A program made the position numbers and the translations under genes. This document shows, in pieces, positions 22,565-35,433 of a stretch of DNA of 64,000 bases. Location: the NCBI GenBank assembly GCA_020744425.1, contig JAGMUV010000023.1:1054001-1118000 (forward strand), given 5' to 3'. The DNA comes from Dactylonectria macrodidyma. Lineage: Eukaryota > Ascomycota > Sordariomycetes > Hypocreales > Nectriaceae. The stretch's first letter is position 1. Each line of letters opens with the position of its first letter. The notes beneath the pieces are model-generated. The model had not been told where the DNA came from. It saw only the letters and a list, made by a program, of their open reading frames with translations, and did not search any database.

Positions 22565-25500
22565 ATGGATGCAAGCAAAGCCGTTGAGAATACTAGGATA
22601 CCAGTGGAGGATGGAAGTTCTGAGATTCAACTCGTATCCTTGACGAGGGGCGACGGGGCGGCAAACAACGCCAAATCCAGGCCGGAGAGAGAGCCAGGAT
22701 TCATTGACTACATCGTTCGTTGGCACTTTTCCGCCATGCCACCCGCAACGTACTCACAACTCGTTCTCAGCGCATCTTCTCTTACGCTACGAAGTGGGAC
22801 ATTTTCGCCTATATCGCTGCCGTGTTTGCCTCCATCGGCGCAGGCATTGTAAGGCCGGGCTCCATTCCTAAATGCTATAGCCATCTTTCAGCCTCTTATT
22901 CACAAGCTAACACCGCTTAAAGACTCTTCCTCTTATGAACATTGTCTTTGGTAGGCATGTTTCTCACTCGACTGTGTCCAAGTACTGACAATGGGCCTAG
23001 GGAGGCTGGTGGGCGGCTTCAATTCCTACTTCTCGCCTACCTCTACTATGACAGAGGCTGAGTTTAAGGACAACCTAAACAAGCTATCGTCAGAAACCTC
23101 AATATGCTGGTTTTGTTCCTCATTGTTAACACTTAGTCTTAGGCTATATATTTTTATCCTCTTCCTGGGTCGTTTTACCCTCAGTTACATCAATAAGGTT
23201 ACAATGTCGAGCCGTTTGTCTCTATACGCATGCTTACAGTTGACAAGGTCTGCTTCAGAATGATTGGAATTCGACTGTCGGGTGCTATCCGATTGCATTA
23301 TCTACAAAGCCTCTTCAGTCAGACAATCCATACCCTAGACTCGATGCCCTCAGGGACCGCCACCGCAACCATCACCACGACGGCGGACACTCTGCAGATG
23401 GGTATATCGGAAAAGATGGGTACCTTTATTGAGTACTCAGCCACCGTAATTTGTTCAATCGTCGTGGCTTTCACATACAGCTGGGCTTTGGCTTTGGTCA
23501 CCGCCTCCACCATTCTCTTTATGGCGTTGGCAGTCGGAATCATTGTCCCATTCATAATGAAGGGCTACACAGCTAGTACCAAGGTGAGCCATAGGTATTC
23601 TTGGTTGGGAATGCGAATTAACTAGCGGTTACAGGCAGAAGCAAAGGCAGCCGCTGTTGCAAGCGAGACTTTCAGCAGCATCCGTATGGTTGCCGCTTGT
23701 GGCGCGCAAGAGTACATGGCCAGTCGGTACTGCGCCTGGATGGAGAAAGCAAAATTGACGGGGAAGTCAACGTCTCCTTTCGTGGCTCTCCAGTTCGGTC
23801 TCAGTGTAAGCATATGCCCATGTTGTGATGGGATATTCTCTTCTCACGCCAACAGTGGTTCGCTATGTATTCTGCATTTGGCCTCGCCTTCTGGTATGGC
23901 ATTAAGTCCTATACAGAAGGTAGGATCGATAACCTTGGCACGGTTCTCATGTACGTGACTGGCATCGTCTGTATTATTTCTTGTCGGAGAGATTGCTTAC
24001 TCTTCCACAGCGTCATTATGTCGTTCTTGCTTACTGTCATTTCGCTCGAGAAAGTATCGGCACCGCTTCTTGACATCGGCAAGGCCACTGTTGCTGGCTG
24101 TGAATTCTTTACAGTCATCGACGCCCCCCGCCCACACACGGGATCTCTCAAGACGCCTGATATATGCGCTGCGAGAGATATTGTCTTCAAAAACGTCACT
24201 TTCGCATATCCTAACAGGCCATGCACCAAGGTGCTCGACGACCTCAACTTAACACTTGAAGCCGGAAAGCTGACTGCAATTGTGGGACCGTCGGGCTCAG
24301 GAAAGAGCACCATCGTCGGCCTCGTCCAGAAATGGTATACCCTCCAGGACCAACATGCCATTGAGCAGGTCATGGACGAAGAGAAGAGACAAAAGGCCAG
24401 AAAGAAAGTGAAATCCGCCAAAGGAGCCACGGAAGCAGATGGAAAACCCGATAAGGACGATGGCGACGGTGCCTTAGAACCGCCTCCGGTGGAAGCAGGC
24501 CAAGTCGTTAAACTCAAGGGCTCCATTTTTGCTTCGGCCCACTCTCTGGATGATATTGATCCTAAGTGGTGGCGGTCGCAAATCGGGCTGGTTCAACAGG
24601 AACCATTCTTGTTTAATGGCACCATCTACCAAAACGTCGCACATGGTCTAGTTGGTTCTCCTTGGGAATCGGAATCTGAAGGGAGGAAGAGACAGCTAGT
24701 CAAGGAGGCGTGCAAGGAAGCCTTTGCAGACGAGTTTATTGACCGTCTTCCAGATGTATGTGCCCGTATCACATCTGCTTAATCATGCTGACGATTTCAA
24801 GGCCTATGATACTCACGTCGGCGACGGCGGCGGAAAGCTCTCAGGAGGACAGCGACAGCGACTAGCCATCGCCCGAAGCATCATCAAGCAGCCCAAGATT
24901 CTCATCCTCGATGAAGCCACCAGCTCCATTGACGTCCGAAGCGAGCGGATCGTTCAGGCTGCCCTGGATAAAGTCTCGCGAAATCGAACAACCGTTGTTA
25001 TTACCCACCGCCTGTCCACTATCACGAAGGCCGACAGAATCATCGTCCTACAACAGGGACGTGTTGTTGAGGCCGGTACTCACGAAGGCCTCCTGGAGAA
25101 TCCTGAAGGGGTATATTACGGCCTTGTGCACGCACAACAACTCTCACTTGGCGACTCTACTGAGAGCAGCGACGATGATACTGAAGAAGATTTCCACAGT
25201 ACCCGCAGCCGAGAAACGAGCGTGGCCGTGCCCGGCACAGAGATGTGCATTAGAAAGCCAGTTGAAAAGAAGAAAGGCCTAGCTCAAAGCTATATGAGAC
25301 TCCTTCGCGAACAAAGGAGCCAGTGGCTACTTTGCGTTCTCGCTGTGCTCTTTACCATGTGTGGTTCAGGTAGAGTGCAACTATCTCGCCGCAACTTAGA
25401 TCGGGACTGATAGGCCACATGACAGCTTCCACACCTCTGCAAGCCTATCTCTTCGCAAAAGCAGTTGTAGTCTTTCAGGGAGAGGGGCAGCAACTTATTG

Positions 25501-27383
25501 ACAATGGAAACTTCTGGTCGCTAATGTGGGTGGTTTTGGCCATTGGAGTGGGTATATCATTCTTCTTCATGGGATTCATTACCACAAATCTTGCCTATGT
25601 AAGTCGACGTAATTTTTTGCCATAATTTCAAAGTAAAGTCAAGACTGACCAGATTTCTAGTACATATCGACCACGTACGGGACCCAGTACTTCCGAGCCA
25701 TCCTCTTTCAGCAGATGCCATTCTTCGACCTCGAGGAAAACTCACAAGGTACCCTTGTATCGCGGGTCGCAGTCGACCCCAAGTATCTTCAGGAACTCTT
25801 AAGTATTAATATGGCTATGGTTTTCTTTGGGTAAGTGAGAAATATCGTTACGTTTCGGTAACACGCTTCATGAGAGATCTGCCAAAATAAAGACTCAGTG
25901 GGCGAGAGATGACGCTGACAGACTAGGACGTAGGGCCTTCAATCTCGTGGGATCTATCGCTATCTCATTCGCGTTTAGCTGGAAGCTAGCACTTGTCGCT
26001 CTCTGTGCAACCATGCCCATTGGTTTAATCTCTGGCTTCTGGCGACTCAAGTACGAGATGCAATTCAACGAGATGAATGCGGCCGTTTTCGCCGAGAGCT
26101 CAAAGTTCGCAGCAGAATCTATTGGAGCCTTTCGGACTGTCACGTCTCTGACACTCGAGGACGTGATCTGCACTAGGTACCAAATACTCCTGCAAACTCA
26201 TATCAGCGCAGCCGCCAAAAAGGCTTGGTGGGTAAGCTTGATCTTTGCATTCTCAGATAGCGTTAGCCTTGCCTGCCAAGCTCTCATCTTTTGGTACGGC
26301 GGCAATCTGTTAGCGAGACGCGAACTAAGTGTGCTCAACTTCCTGATATGTTTTATGTCTGTCATCCACGGCGCAGAAGGCGCGGGCCAATGCCTTGGAT
26401 TTGGGCCGAATGCTGCCCGAGCAAACGCGGCAGCCAACCGAATCAGAAACGCGGAGGAGACGTGTCTTGTGGACAATATCCAGGACACGGAACGCATACC
26501 TGACACAGCTAGCGGTGTGGGAATTCAGCTTCAGGACGTGCATTTTAAGTATCCTACTCGAGACTTACCAGTGTTCAAAGGTCTTAACGTCACCATTGAG
26601 AAAGGGCAATTCGCCGCTCTTGTTGGCGCCTCTGGATGCGGAAAGAGTAGCATTATATCGTTGCTCGAAAGGTTCTATGATGTCCAAGGAGGGGCAATTC
26701 TCGTGAACGGAAAGAATATTAAGGACCTGAATGTTTACGAATACCGCAAGAGCTTGGCTCTCGTTGCTCAGGAATCGGCCCTGTTTCAAGGTGAGAATAA
26801 CCCCCCAGTCCGTTGCATCAACTACGATCCAATAGACGAGACTAACTCCTCCGTACCGCACAGGCACAGTCAAGGAAAACGTCCTCCTCGGGGTTCATCC
26901 AGAGACCACCACCGATGACCAACTTCACCAGGCTTGTCGCGACGCTTCTATCCACGAGTTCATCGCCTCGCTCCCAAATGGCTACGCTACCGTCGTCGGT
27001 AGCAACGGTGTCTTGCTCTCGGGTGGCCAGAAGCAGCGCGTTGCTATCGCGCGTGCACTGATCCGCAATCCTGATGTCCTCCTTCTCGACGAGGCCACGA
27101 GCTCTCTCGATTCGGATTCGGAAAAGCTTGTACAAGGGGCGATTGAGAGAGCCGGCAGAGGCCGAACGATGCTCGTCATCGCCCACCGCCTTGCGACCGT
27201 ACAGAATGCCGACATCATCTTTGTGCTCGGAGAGGGTAGGATTGTGGAGCAAGGAAGTCACGAGGAGTTGCTGAAGCAACGGGGAGTTTATTGGCATATG
27301 GTGAGTATCGATTGAAGAATGTGAAAATGTGAAATCCGTCTAACGTGTTTGGGAAGTGTCGCAGCCAGGCCCTTGATCGGTGA
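22565..27383 (+). CDS. ABCB (MDR/Ste6-type) full ABC transporter
   Basis: Fifteen exons assigned by frame and family sequence: 22565-22714, 22771-22848, 22923-22950, 23001-23088, 23143-23197, 23248-23583, 23635-23805, 23856-23950, 24011-24755, 24802-25369, 25426-25598, 25661-25830, 25922-26790, 26864-27300, 27357-27383. They sum to 3,990 nt, 1,329 residues, with no stop. Order is TMD1-NBD1-TMD2-NBD2. NBD1 has Walker [10 protein letters not shown] (about 426), LSGGQRQR (about 594) and [15 protein letters not shown]2 has GASGCGKSS (about 1118), LSGGQKQR (about 1226) and [12 protein letters not shown]. It is an ATP-driven exporter of drugs, peptides or lipids, probably in the plasma membrane. 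NBD1 carries about 50 extra charged residues between Walker A and the Q-loop. The last exon is only 27 nt and completes CRSQALDR, matching the family end. It faces the Zn2Cys6 gene, with stops 580 bp apart. Confidence 0.93.
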
Positions 27384-27961
27384 ACTCGATCAGCTTGTGG
27401 CCCATTCTTTGATAAAGTCGGATACTCTCCCTATCAAGCATGTAAGGTAGCTTCTAATGTTAGGAATCCCGGCTTTGGTTATAATAGTTAGCTTTTATCA
27501 AGTCCTAATACGATGAGTCTTGGGTTAGAACGCTGGCCTTTTTTCATGCTCCTCACGTAGGGCGGTATAGCCTCCTCACCTGCGAAAACATGTTTAGTAT
27601 TAACGCATATCGTCTATGTTGTGCCGGATCTCTCTCTTGATATCCTTAATTTCCAAGTCGTCGCTCCAAGTCGTCGCTCCATCTAAATGTGTGTGTTCGG
27701 GTTTCTCACCTATAGTAGTCCTGATTTGAGGAGTTCTCAGAGAAAAAATCTTTCACCCAGTGAGTTCCATTTTCATCTATATAACCGTTCTTGTCCCATT
27801 TGCTCGCAGGTTGAAAAGGAAGTCATAATTATGGAAGCTCTTGTTTTCTGACTAAGGTTCGAAGACAGGCTACTTATGCCTTACAAGGCGATGTTGCAAG
27901 CCCATATTGCCTATAGAACCGACGCCAAGTCCTATATCGGATTCAAGTTAGCCCAGCTATG
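27384..27961. other. Convergent intergenic region
   Basis: Lies between the 3' ends of the ABC transporter (plus) and the Zn2Cys6 regulator (minus). No open frame of note. A short direct repeat (AAGTCGTCGCTCCA, twice near 27657-27683) is present. Confidence 0.6.
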
Positions 27962-30374
27962 TTAGTTGTTTCTCGAGTTCATATCCCCTCCGAGGTAACT
28001 CGCAAAGCTGGTCTGCGGAAGTTGGCCGCCGCTATCCGCCAAAGAATCCCCCCACGAGGCCCAATTGGGTTCAGACGGCCCCGATCCCTCCACAAGATGG
28101 TCCAATGGTGATAATTCCTGCATCAACGTTGATGGTGGAACCCATGACGACTGCCAGCTAGCCTGACAATCGAGGGCTAAAAGTGCCTCCTGCAGTTGAT
28201 CGATAAAAGGTGGTTTCTCAATTCTCTGGCCTGCTTGAGTGATAGCTGTCTCGCGAGTGTTCCAAGATCTCAAGGCGTAATGAGCTTGAGCGATGTTCTG
28301 CTTCTGGGTCATATCGAAAAGTTCAGGGTGTTGGTGGTATATTTTCTCGACAACTTTCCAGCCGCGATCAGACAGTGGCCCCGTCGGTCGATGGTGGAGT
28401 TGTCCAGTAAAAGCTGCAAACATGTCTAGCCGGAAGTGCAACTTCATAGACCACTCGAATTTGCACGCTGCCATCTGTTCGTAGGCCTCACATCCGTGTT
28501 CGAGACTGGCGACTAGGGTCCTGAAAACATTTTCCTCGGCACTGGAGGTCTCCAAACCCGATCCTGGCCGCTCGGGGCACGGAGCCATCCCGTCTAGCTT
28601 CTTTATAAGCATCGGTCGAAGGCCGAGAGCGGCGACGTGAGCATTGCCCGCCTTGGGGTCCACGTATTTCTCTTCAAGTTCCCGGACGGCCCGATCCAGT
28701 TCAGCTGCTGCGCCGGAGGCCTTTGCAAGAGTCGCCTGGACTCCGTCAGCAATGCTCTTGCCGCCCGAGGCCTGCCGCGAGATGGGTTCCCCCAAAGATG
28801 GCATCTCTCCTGCAGGGCTGGCTGCTGCTATTGAAAGTTTGTAGACCCGATGCAGAATGAGGCAGAATGCCATTTCCGTCGGTCCTTGGCGTTGATATAG
28901 CGGCTCTGTAGAATTTGGGAATAGATCTGCGTCGTTCAAGTTCAGGGGCTCCTTGGTGTCCCAATTCATAGGTAGTAGAGATGGGCTCAAGCCAGACGCC
29001 ATAGCAAGAGTCGAGTCCAGCACAACAATCTGCCACCATATTCTCCTCCGCATCTCGGTTTCAAAGGGCTTGAGGTTGAGAAATTCGCCATCGCGGTGGT
29101 ACCCTGCCTTCTGTGCGATTCGCACGATGACACCGCTAATGATCCAGGCCCTGTATCGATCGTGCCGGCCTTGAAGTGACCACTGGTCCGTAGGGTCAGC
29201 CGCACATACAGTCGACGGATTGAATCGGACTACCGTCAAATAGAGGCATCAACGAGAAGTGAAAACCGGCTTACCAGGAAGAGTATCAAAGCTTGCAGAA
29301 CAGCCATGTCGTAATTTTTGAGAAAATTGAACCTGATCAGGGATAGTTTTGCGCCAAGAGTAAATCTATGCACGGCCGTATCCCGAGACATATTAAACAT
29401 TGCCGCACATTCATCGTCCGAAACTGATGTAATCGCGATGGCGTATATAGAGAAGAGGAGGGCCTGTTGCGGCAGACTTACGTTGCTTATCTTGGCTGCT
29501 GCTTCCATGACGTACGGTTGGACGGTCGGTACATGAATTACCTTGCCGAGAGGATTGACTCTGTCTAGGAACAACTGCCAAAGACGAAACACATGAACAG
29601 GATCAGGCTGCAGGTACTCGGCACGAATTGTCGGGTCGTCCCCAGAGAGCAGCAAGTCCACACCGCTGTCATGGATAGCGTCCTCGCAGCTGGTGGCACC
29701 GACAGCTCCGCGGTCCTCCGTGTCAACAATGTCCCGCATGCCTTGCAGCTACAAACACTCGGTGTCAGCAAGGCGTCACGAGGCTAGGAGACAAAACAGG
29801 CCGACACACACACCCACCTCGTCGTATATGCTGGTCCAGATGTGAGAATCCATGAACCGGAGCCCGCTCTCATCTTGGACCATCATGCCGGCAGGTCTGG
29901 GTGACTGAGGGGAGCCGTCACTCGAGGGTCGGGAAACCGGGGGTTCCGGCTCGGGAGCACCGTGTGTAGAGGGTGTTAGGGGAAAATGTGCCTTTGCGGA
30001 ATGCGTTGCTGCTCGTTCATCCGTACCCGCGCATTGCAAAAGCAGCCCCTCACAACGGGCCAGGCGTTCTCGAAGGTCTTGATTCGGGCGCCGGCGTCGA
30101 CGTGGCGGCGTTGGAACACCGGGCGTACAGGGAACATTGGCCTGGCGACACCAAATGTGAGACGGTTATCCGTTTGATGGATGCCATCGCGGGAATGAAG
30201 TCGCACAGGACGCGGTGCCGGAGCACGGCGTTTTGCGACGGAGTGGCAGTGGTATACCTTGACGCAATTGGAGCATGGCTCTTTCCGGTCGCACTTTATC
30301 TTGCGATGCTGGCAAATGGCGCATGCCATGACCCGAGAATACCTCTGCGGGGCGGATGCTGCATCTGCCGACAT
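27962..30374 (-). CDS. Zn(II)2Cys6 fungal-specific transcription factor
   Basis: Four exons on the minus strand (30374-30258, 30141-29818, 29748-29275, 29182-27962) with introns of 116, 69 and 92 bp give 711 residues. The zinc cluster has the six-Cys spacing C-x2-C-x6-C-x5-C-x2-C-x6-C (Cys18, 21, 28, 34, 37, 44). It is split by the first intron between Lys39 and Ala40, and splicing rebuilds CVKANVPCTPG. A basic linker (TPPRRRRRPNQDLRERLARC) follows. The fungal-specific middle domain shows VHVFRLWQLFLDRVNPLGKV, VRIAQKAGYHRDGE and PFETEMRRRIWWQ. It would bind CGG-type sites in the nucleus. It lies tail to tail with the ABC exporter, so local co-regulation is possible but not shown. The third acceptor (at 29183) was chosen because it alone keeps frame and family sequence. 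Confidence 0.92.
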
Positions 30375-30955
30375 GGCTCAGGTGTTATACGCTTTCAGGT
30401 TCACGGGCTGATAGTATGCCACAATCGGTGGTTGAAGGTAAGTACCGAAAGGGGCGGCGGCGGGATGTTGTCAAAGGGAGGCTGAAGCATTCGGCGCTGG
30501 AGGCAATTGCAAGACAAGACATGCCCTGGCTACTTACTGGTGCTGTGGCACAGTACCGGTAGTTGGGGGGGAAGCTTTACCTGAGGTAACTACAACCTAA
30601 CTACCTTGGCCGCTCCAACTACCTTAACCGTACCCTCCTTTCCTGTCATGTTCATCCGTCTTACTGCGATCCAGGCACTCATGGCGATCTAAAGCCCGAT
30701 CCATAGGGTATAGCCAGCGACTCGTTCTGGCGGCCGACGTCAGCTTGCGAAAGCGTTGAAGTGGGCACCACACCTAACTTAGAGGCTTCTCCTTGTAATA
30801 CCCCAAGCTGATGGTGGACCTAGTGGACTGGTGAGTGTGGGTCTTCGGGAAGTTCGGGTTGCCCCGAGCAGGCCGAGCTCCTGTCACGAGCTCTTATTCT
30901 GTGAGGCATCTGATTGGGTGTGTGTATGTTCTTAATTGCGTCGAATCCCCGCTCT
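30375..30955. other. Upstream region of the Zn2Cys6 gene; spacer
   Basis: Includes the regulator's 5' flank. An ACTACCTTGGCC / ACTACCTTAACC pair near 30600-30630 is a short imperfect direct repeat. No additional gene was recognised. Confidence 0.5.
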
Positions 30956-31258
30956 GAGTCCCTGTACACCCTTTATGCTAAAGTAGCTCTCTCACTCGTG
31001 GCCATTGCCGTTGCGGTTGGCTCATCTATCCAAATTGCACTCTGCGTCAGCCCATTGACAATTATGGCAGGATGGGCACTGCAAAAAGACTTGGAATTGA
31101 CATTTGATCCTTTTGAAATGGCCACCCTTGTGGGTGCTGCTCTCTTGGTAAACTTATTGGTCCTCAGTGAGCAGAGTTCAAGCCTGCGGGCAAGTGGATT
31201 GAAGGGGGCATTGATTTGCGCATGTTACGTGATATTTGGGCGAGTAATTCCAACCTGA
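30956..31258 (+). pseudogene. Ca2+/H+ exchanger (CAX) C-terminal fragment
   Basis: The frame contains VAVGSSIQIALCVSPLTIMAG, then WALQKDLELTFDPFEMATLV and a further hydrophobic segment ending in a Tyr-rich helix. These match the last three helices of CAX/VCX1 antiporters, which move Ca2+ into the vacuole in exchange for protons. In intact proteins this is preceded by an acidic region and eight more helices; none of that is present upstream, where the sequence is not CAX-like. The expected metal-binding GNxxE-type repeats are absent from the fragment apart from the GSSIQIA block. It is a 3' relic. Confidence 0.75.
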
Positions 31259-33659
31259 TTGACAGAATAAATATTAATGAATCAGTCTGGGAGCGTATCT
31301 TTCCCCCTAGCCCAAGTAGTGAGGGTCCTTTGGAGGAAAATGACCGGCAATCTCACAGGCTAATTGTCTTGGCTATTGATGAGAGGTTGGTTTAAGTAAG
31401 CTCTTTAGAGAGTTGAATGTTGTCATCATCACCCTTAGCAGATTGTGGACGCGTCTTCTGTATGGATCAGTTGTGTATGGATCAGTTGTGACTGAGTGGA
31501 ATGCAAATTTAACAGTTGTATTGTGCGTCTTCAAGAATCAATCCACGTCCCTCTTTGCTACCGACACATAAAAAATGCGAATTGAACAATATGAGCGTGA
31601 TTCCTCTAGGCAACTTCTACTCCGTGAATACCAGCTCAACAGGAACCAAGTCGCCAAGTCTCAAGCCGCCTCGGGCTTCTTTCCATAAATGGAGCAACTG
31701 TCAAAGGTCAGTTTAAATCCACAGAGTCCAGCTGAGTACTTACATAGGCCAGTAGGCATGAATCTTCGGATGGTCCAATTCTTTCCTTACGTCAGCTAAG
31801 AAGATGGTGACCTCTCCATGAGACCAGCCAAGGCCTCTAGTGAATAGCACTAAAGTCAGTGCTTCCAGAGCGGCAAAGGTGTTTCGTTGTTCTATGCACT
31901 GAGCTGTTTATATTTCTTGTCCTTTGGCTAGTGAGTTGGACGAAGAGATACTTCCAGAGAAAGACACCACGCCACACAGCTGCAATAGCTACTCGCGTGG
32001 GCCGTTAGTTGCAGGGTCCAAGGGGATGAGGTGAGAGGCAACTTCCACAAGGGATTGGCACTCAACCAAATGCACAATGGAAATGCGATTGAGACTGATA
32101 TGCGATCGTATGCCGCTGCACAAGTCCCTGTGGAAATGGAAGAGGAAGAAAGTAAATTGCTGAATGTAAGCACAGCCTGTACTGAGCTGCGAAGACTGAA
32201 TTGTTCCTTGAAGGAGGGACTTGATGCCCAATCCTTTATACCCCCCACTGGCCCCTGTATGTCACATGCCATCATGGGCCATCTCACTAGCGGTTTGTTG
32301 GCTAATTAAAATAACTGTTAATTTAGTATAAACTTTACTTATAACAGCTATATTATCTTAAGAAATCTTTATTTATATTACTTCATTAGATCTACTGTTA
32401 AGATTTAATAATAATCTCTACTCTTAATAGGGTAACATGAATCAAGTAAAACTCTATTGCTCAAGGGACTAAGTTTGATGTCAATCTCACTTCACTAAAT
32501 CATCGTGAGTTTAAGCATTTTTACAATACTCACACAGGAGCGGCGGATGGCAAAACATTACTTAAACTCTGCTGGAGACGTAGAGCGGAATAAAACAAAA
32601 AAATTTTTACCTCAATATGTTGAACTATTGATCGAATGGCAATGGCACCTCTTTTATCGACAAGCAAGCAAGGAGCGGCAAGAAGCCGCAATTAAACTTG
32701 AAAGAAGGGCCCCAAGGCCCCCAGCTTGAGCGCGAACAAATGCATGAAGGAGAGGGAGATCCTGAGGATGAGCCCGGGTAGGATGGACCCAAGCAGGATT
32801 GAAGCCCTGAAGGGTCTGATGGTGAGCAACACACTGTTATAGTAGAGGACTGGGACTAAGCTGAAAAAAGTACCAGAATACGACCATAAGCAGGCTGAAG
32901 ACGAGGACCAAGCCAAAGAGGACACCGACGCCCGCGAGCAACAAGACGCAGACGAAGATGGTCAGACGGCAGTCGCATAAGATTTCCAATCTGAAGAGCG
33001 TTCTCACGAGAAAGAACGAGCCGGCTCTGAGGCTCCGAAGCGCCATGCTCCTGTGGCTAAGCCCCACAGCAATACAAACGCCAGGAGAGTCAACAGCCGG
33101 ATAAGCATATGCCAGGAGCTAAGAGCGATGGAAATGGACAAACGATGACTCCTTTACTGAATCGTTCGGGTGTTTGTTAGTCAAGGCACCCCTTACCTAA
33201 GATACGAAGGTCAGGGGATGGTCGATATTGGGCCCCCCAATTAACTGCCGGAGCGGGCTAGGCCAACAGCGTTAGTCACAAGACAAATATGCCGTCCACG
33301 AGGAAAGGTAGCCCTCAGCCGATGGGGTCACGCGCTCGTAAAATAAGATATTTCTCAGGATCAGAAAGGGTTCATTTTTTTAGATAAAGATTCAGAGACA
33401 TTCAGGAAAATAAATCAGTTCTGATTTACTCCCAGGGTTGAGCTCTAATTCCCATAGCCTACACATCCCTTTTTGAGCGCATTATCGATAACAACACTTG
33501 CCCCGCCGCTAGTCCTCTTCAGTCGACAAGTGCCGAAGCAACGCAAGGGGCAAATTACGTCAGATGATCCGCCAAATCTTCATCAACTCCCAAGACTCTG
33601 AGCCATTTTCCCATCGGGATGCACCTCAAACTGCCTTGGCGCTGCAGTTGCCTGCCAAG
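31259..33659. other. Spacer with unassigned coding-like fragments
   Basis: Contains AT-rich DNA (32300-32420). A 32031-32309 plus frame (LNQMHNGNAIETDMRSYAAA..) and a 32505-32729 plus frame (RMAKHYLNSAGDVERNKTKK..) look like degraded protein-coding sequence, the latter followed by charged, Pro/Arg-rich frames with stops up to about 33150. They may be transposon gag or accessory remnants; I cannot name the family. The antiporter promoter lies at the right edge. Confidence 0.4.
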
Positions 33660-35433
33660 ATGACGCACGACATATGGGCAATTCCGCTTCAACTGACAAA
33701 CTTCAACATCGTCGTGGCACTTTTAGGAGGCTTCGTCTCTCTGTTTGGCCTAGTTTCGTATCTGCTGAAAGAGAACTATTATCTCTCCGAGGCTCGTGCG
33801 TCGTTCTTGGCCCGCCCATGTTGGCTGAACAGCGTTGAGGATCACTAACATTTCTGAGAAATATAGTTATTGCGCTCTTGGCAGGCGTCGCATTTGGACC
33901 AAACGGCGCCAACTTCATTCGCCCAGACGACTATGCCCAGTGCTATCGCTACGGAACCTCGGAGACGGACTGTCGAGATAGCCTCAATGCCATTACACTC
34001 AACTTCTCCCAACTAGTGCTGGGCGTTCAGCTCGTCCTCGCGGGCGTACAGCTTCCTAGCAAGTACCTCCTCAAAGAATGGAAGCCCATCTTCCTGCTCG
34101 TCGGCCCCGGGATGACATGCATGTGGATGGCTACGAGTGTCCTTGTTTGGGGCCTCGCCGGACGACCTAGTTTTCTGCATGCGCTCGCAGTGGGTGCGTG
34201 CGTGACGCCCACGGATCCTGTGCTTTCGGCCGTTATAGTCAAGGGCAAGTTTGCGGACCATAACATCCCCAAGGATCTTCAGAACCTCATCGTTGCCGAG
34301 TCGGGCGCTAACGACGGCCTCGGCTATCCGTTTCTCTTCTTTGCCCTGTACCTCATCAAGTATGTCGGCTCGGGGGCTACATCCGGCGGCGCGGGCGATG
34401 CCATGGGCCTTTGGTTCGCCTTCACCTGGGGATATACCATCCTTCTGAGCGTCTTGTACGGCGCTTTTGTAGGGTGGATTGGCAAAGAACTGCTTCATTG
34501 GGCCGAGGAGCGCAACTACGTCGACCGCGAGAGCTTCCTCGTCTTTGCGATCTCTCTCGCATTATTTGTTTTAGGTACGTGCGGATTGATCGGGACTGAC
34601 GACGTCCTCGCTTGCTTCATCGCGGGCAACACGTTTACGTGGGATGACTGGTTCCGATTGGAGACGATGGATGATTCCTTGCAGCCGACGATTGACATGC
34701 TCCTCAACGTGGCTATCTTCTTGTGGTACGGCGCATTCATCCCTTGGGAACTCTTTAATGAGAACTCGATCATCTCCATATGGCGGCTCGTCATTCTTGG
34801 TCTCCTAGTTCTCCTCTTAAGAAGGCTGCCGTGGGTGTTTGCTATGCACAAGTGGATTCCTCAGATCGAGCAGGCCAAACAGGCTGTTTTCGTTGGCTTC
34901 TTTGGTCCTATCGGCGTCTCAGCCATCTTTTACTTGTTTATCAGCCTGGATTTTATTCAAGAGCACCTCAGCGACGAAGAAAATACCCCTCGTGGCGATG
35001 TAGAGAACCTGGGAGAGATGATACGCATCATAGTCTGGTTCCTTGCTACCTGCAGCATCGTGAGTGCAATGCACAGCATCTCTACACGAGGCCTTGCTTA
35101 CTCACAGCGCATTAGGTCGTTCACGGACTTAGCATCCCGCTAGGAAAATTAGGATACCTCGCACCAAGGACATTGAGCCGTGTGGTCAGTGAAAGCTTGA
35201 GCGATGACCTGCGCGCGGTGGAACGTCGACGAAGGATTCCGCTGATTGGGAGATGCCTCGCTGGGCTCGGCAAGGGCGAGGTCGACTCGAGAGCTGCTGG
35301 TCCGCCCCGTGGTCCTATCGTCATTATGGGCGCCGGTCCGCTTCGAGCTACGCCAGCAAACCGTATCGACGGGTCAGGGCCAAGCACTCCACAACGGGAA
35401 CGTGAGATTCGATTCCCGGACGAGGTCCTATAA
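33660..35433 (+). CDS. Na+(K+)/H+ antiporter, CPA1 family
   Basis: Three exons (33660-33795, 33867-35059, 35116-35433) with introns of 71 and 56 bp give 548 residues. The first splice rebuilds YLSEALIALLAGVAFGPN; the second joins LATCSI to VVHGLSIPLGKLGYLAPRTL, the typical end of the membrane domain. About twelve hydrophobic helices are visible. The ion-binding Asn-Asp lies in AESGANDGLGYPFLF, and the conserved TPTDPVLS block precedes it. The C-terminal tail (RRRRIPLIGR .. EREIRFPDEV) matches fungal plasma-membrane Na+/H+ exchangers of the Sod2/Nha1 group that expel Na+ or K+ for H+. The tail is short compared with budding-yeast Nha1. An in-frame ATG at 33564 is possible, but the later one fits relatives better. 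Frame intact. Confidence 0.93.

Noticed and set aside
22565..27383. ABC transporter as a frameshifted pseudogene
   Set aside because: Every frame change coincides with GT..AG introns of about 46-91 bp, and the spliced length is an exact multiple of three with no stop.
33878..35143. Antiporter read as a single 421-residue frame ending in TDLASR
   Set aside because: The end is intron read-through. A GTGAGT donor at 35060 and acceptor at 35115 join to a frame that continues the family sequence to 35433.
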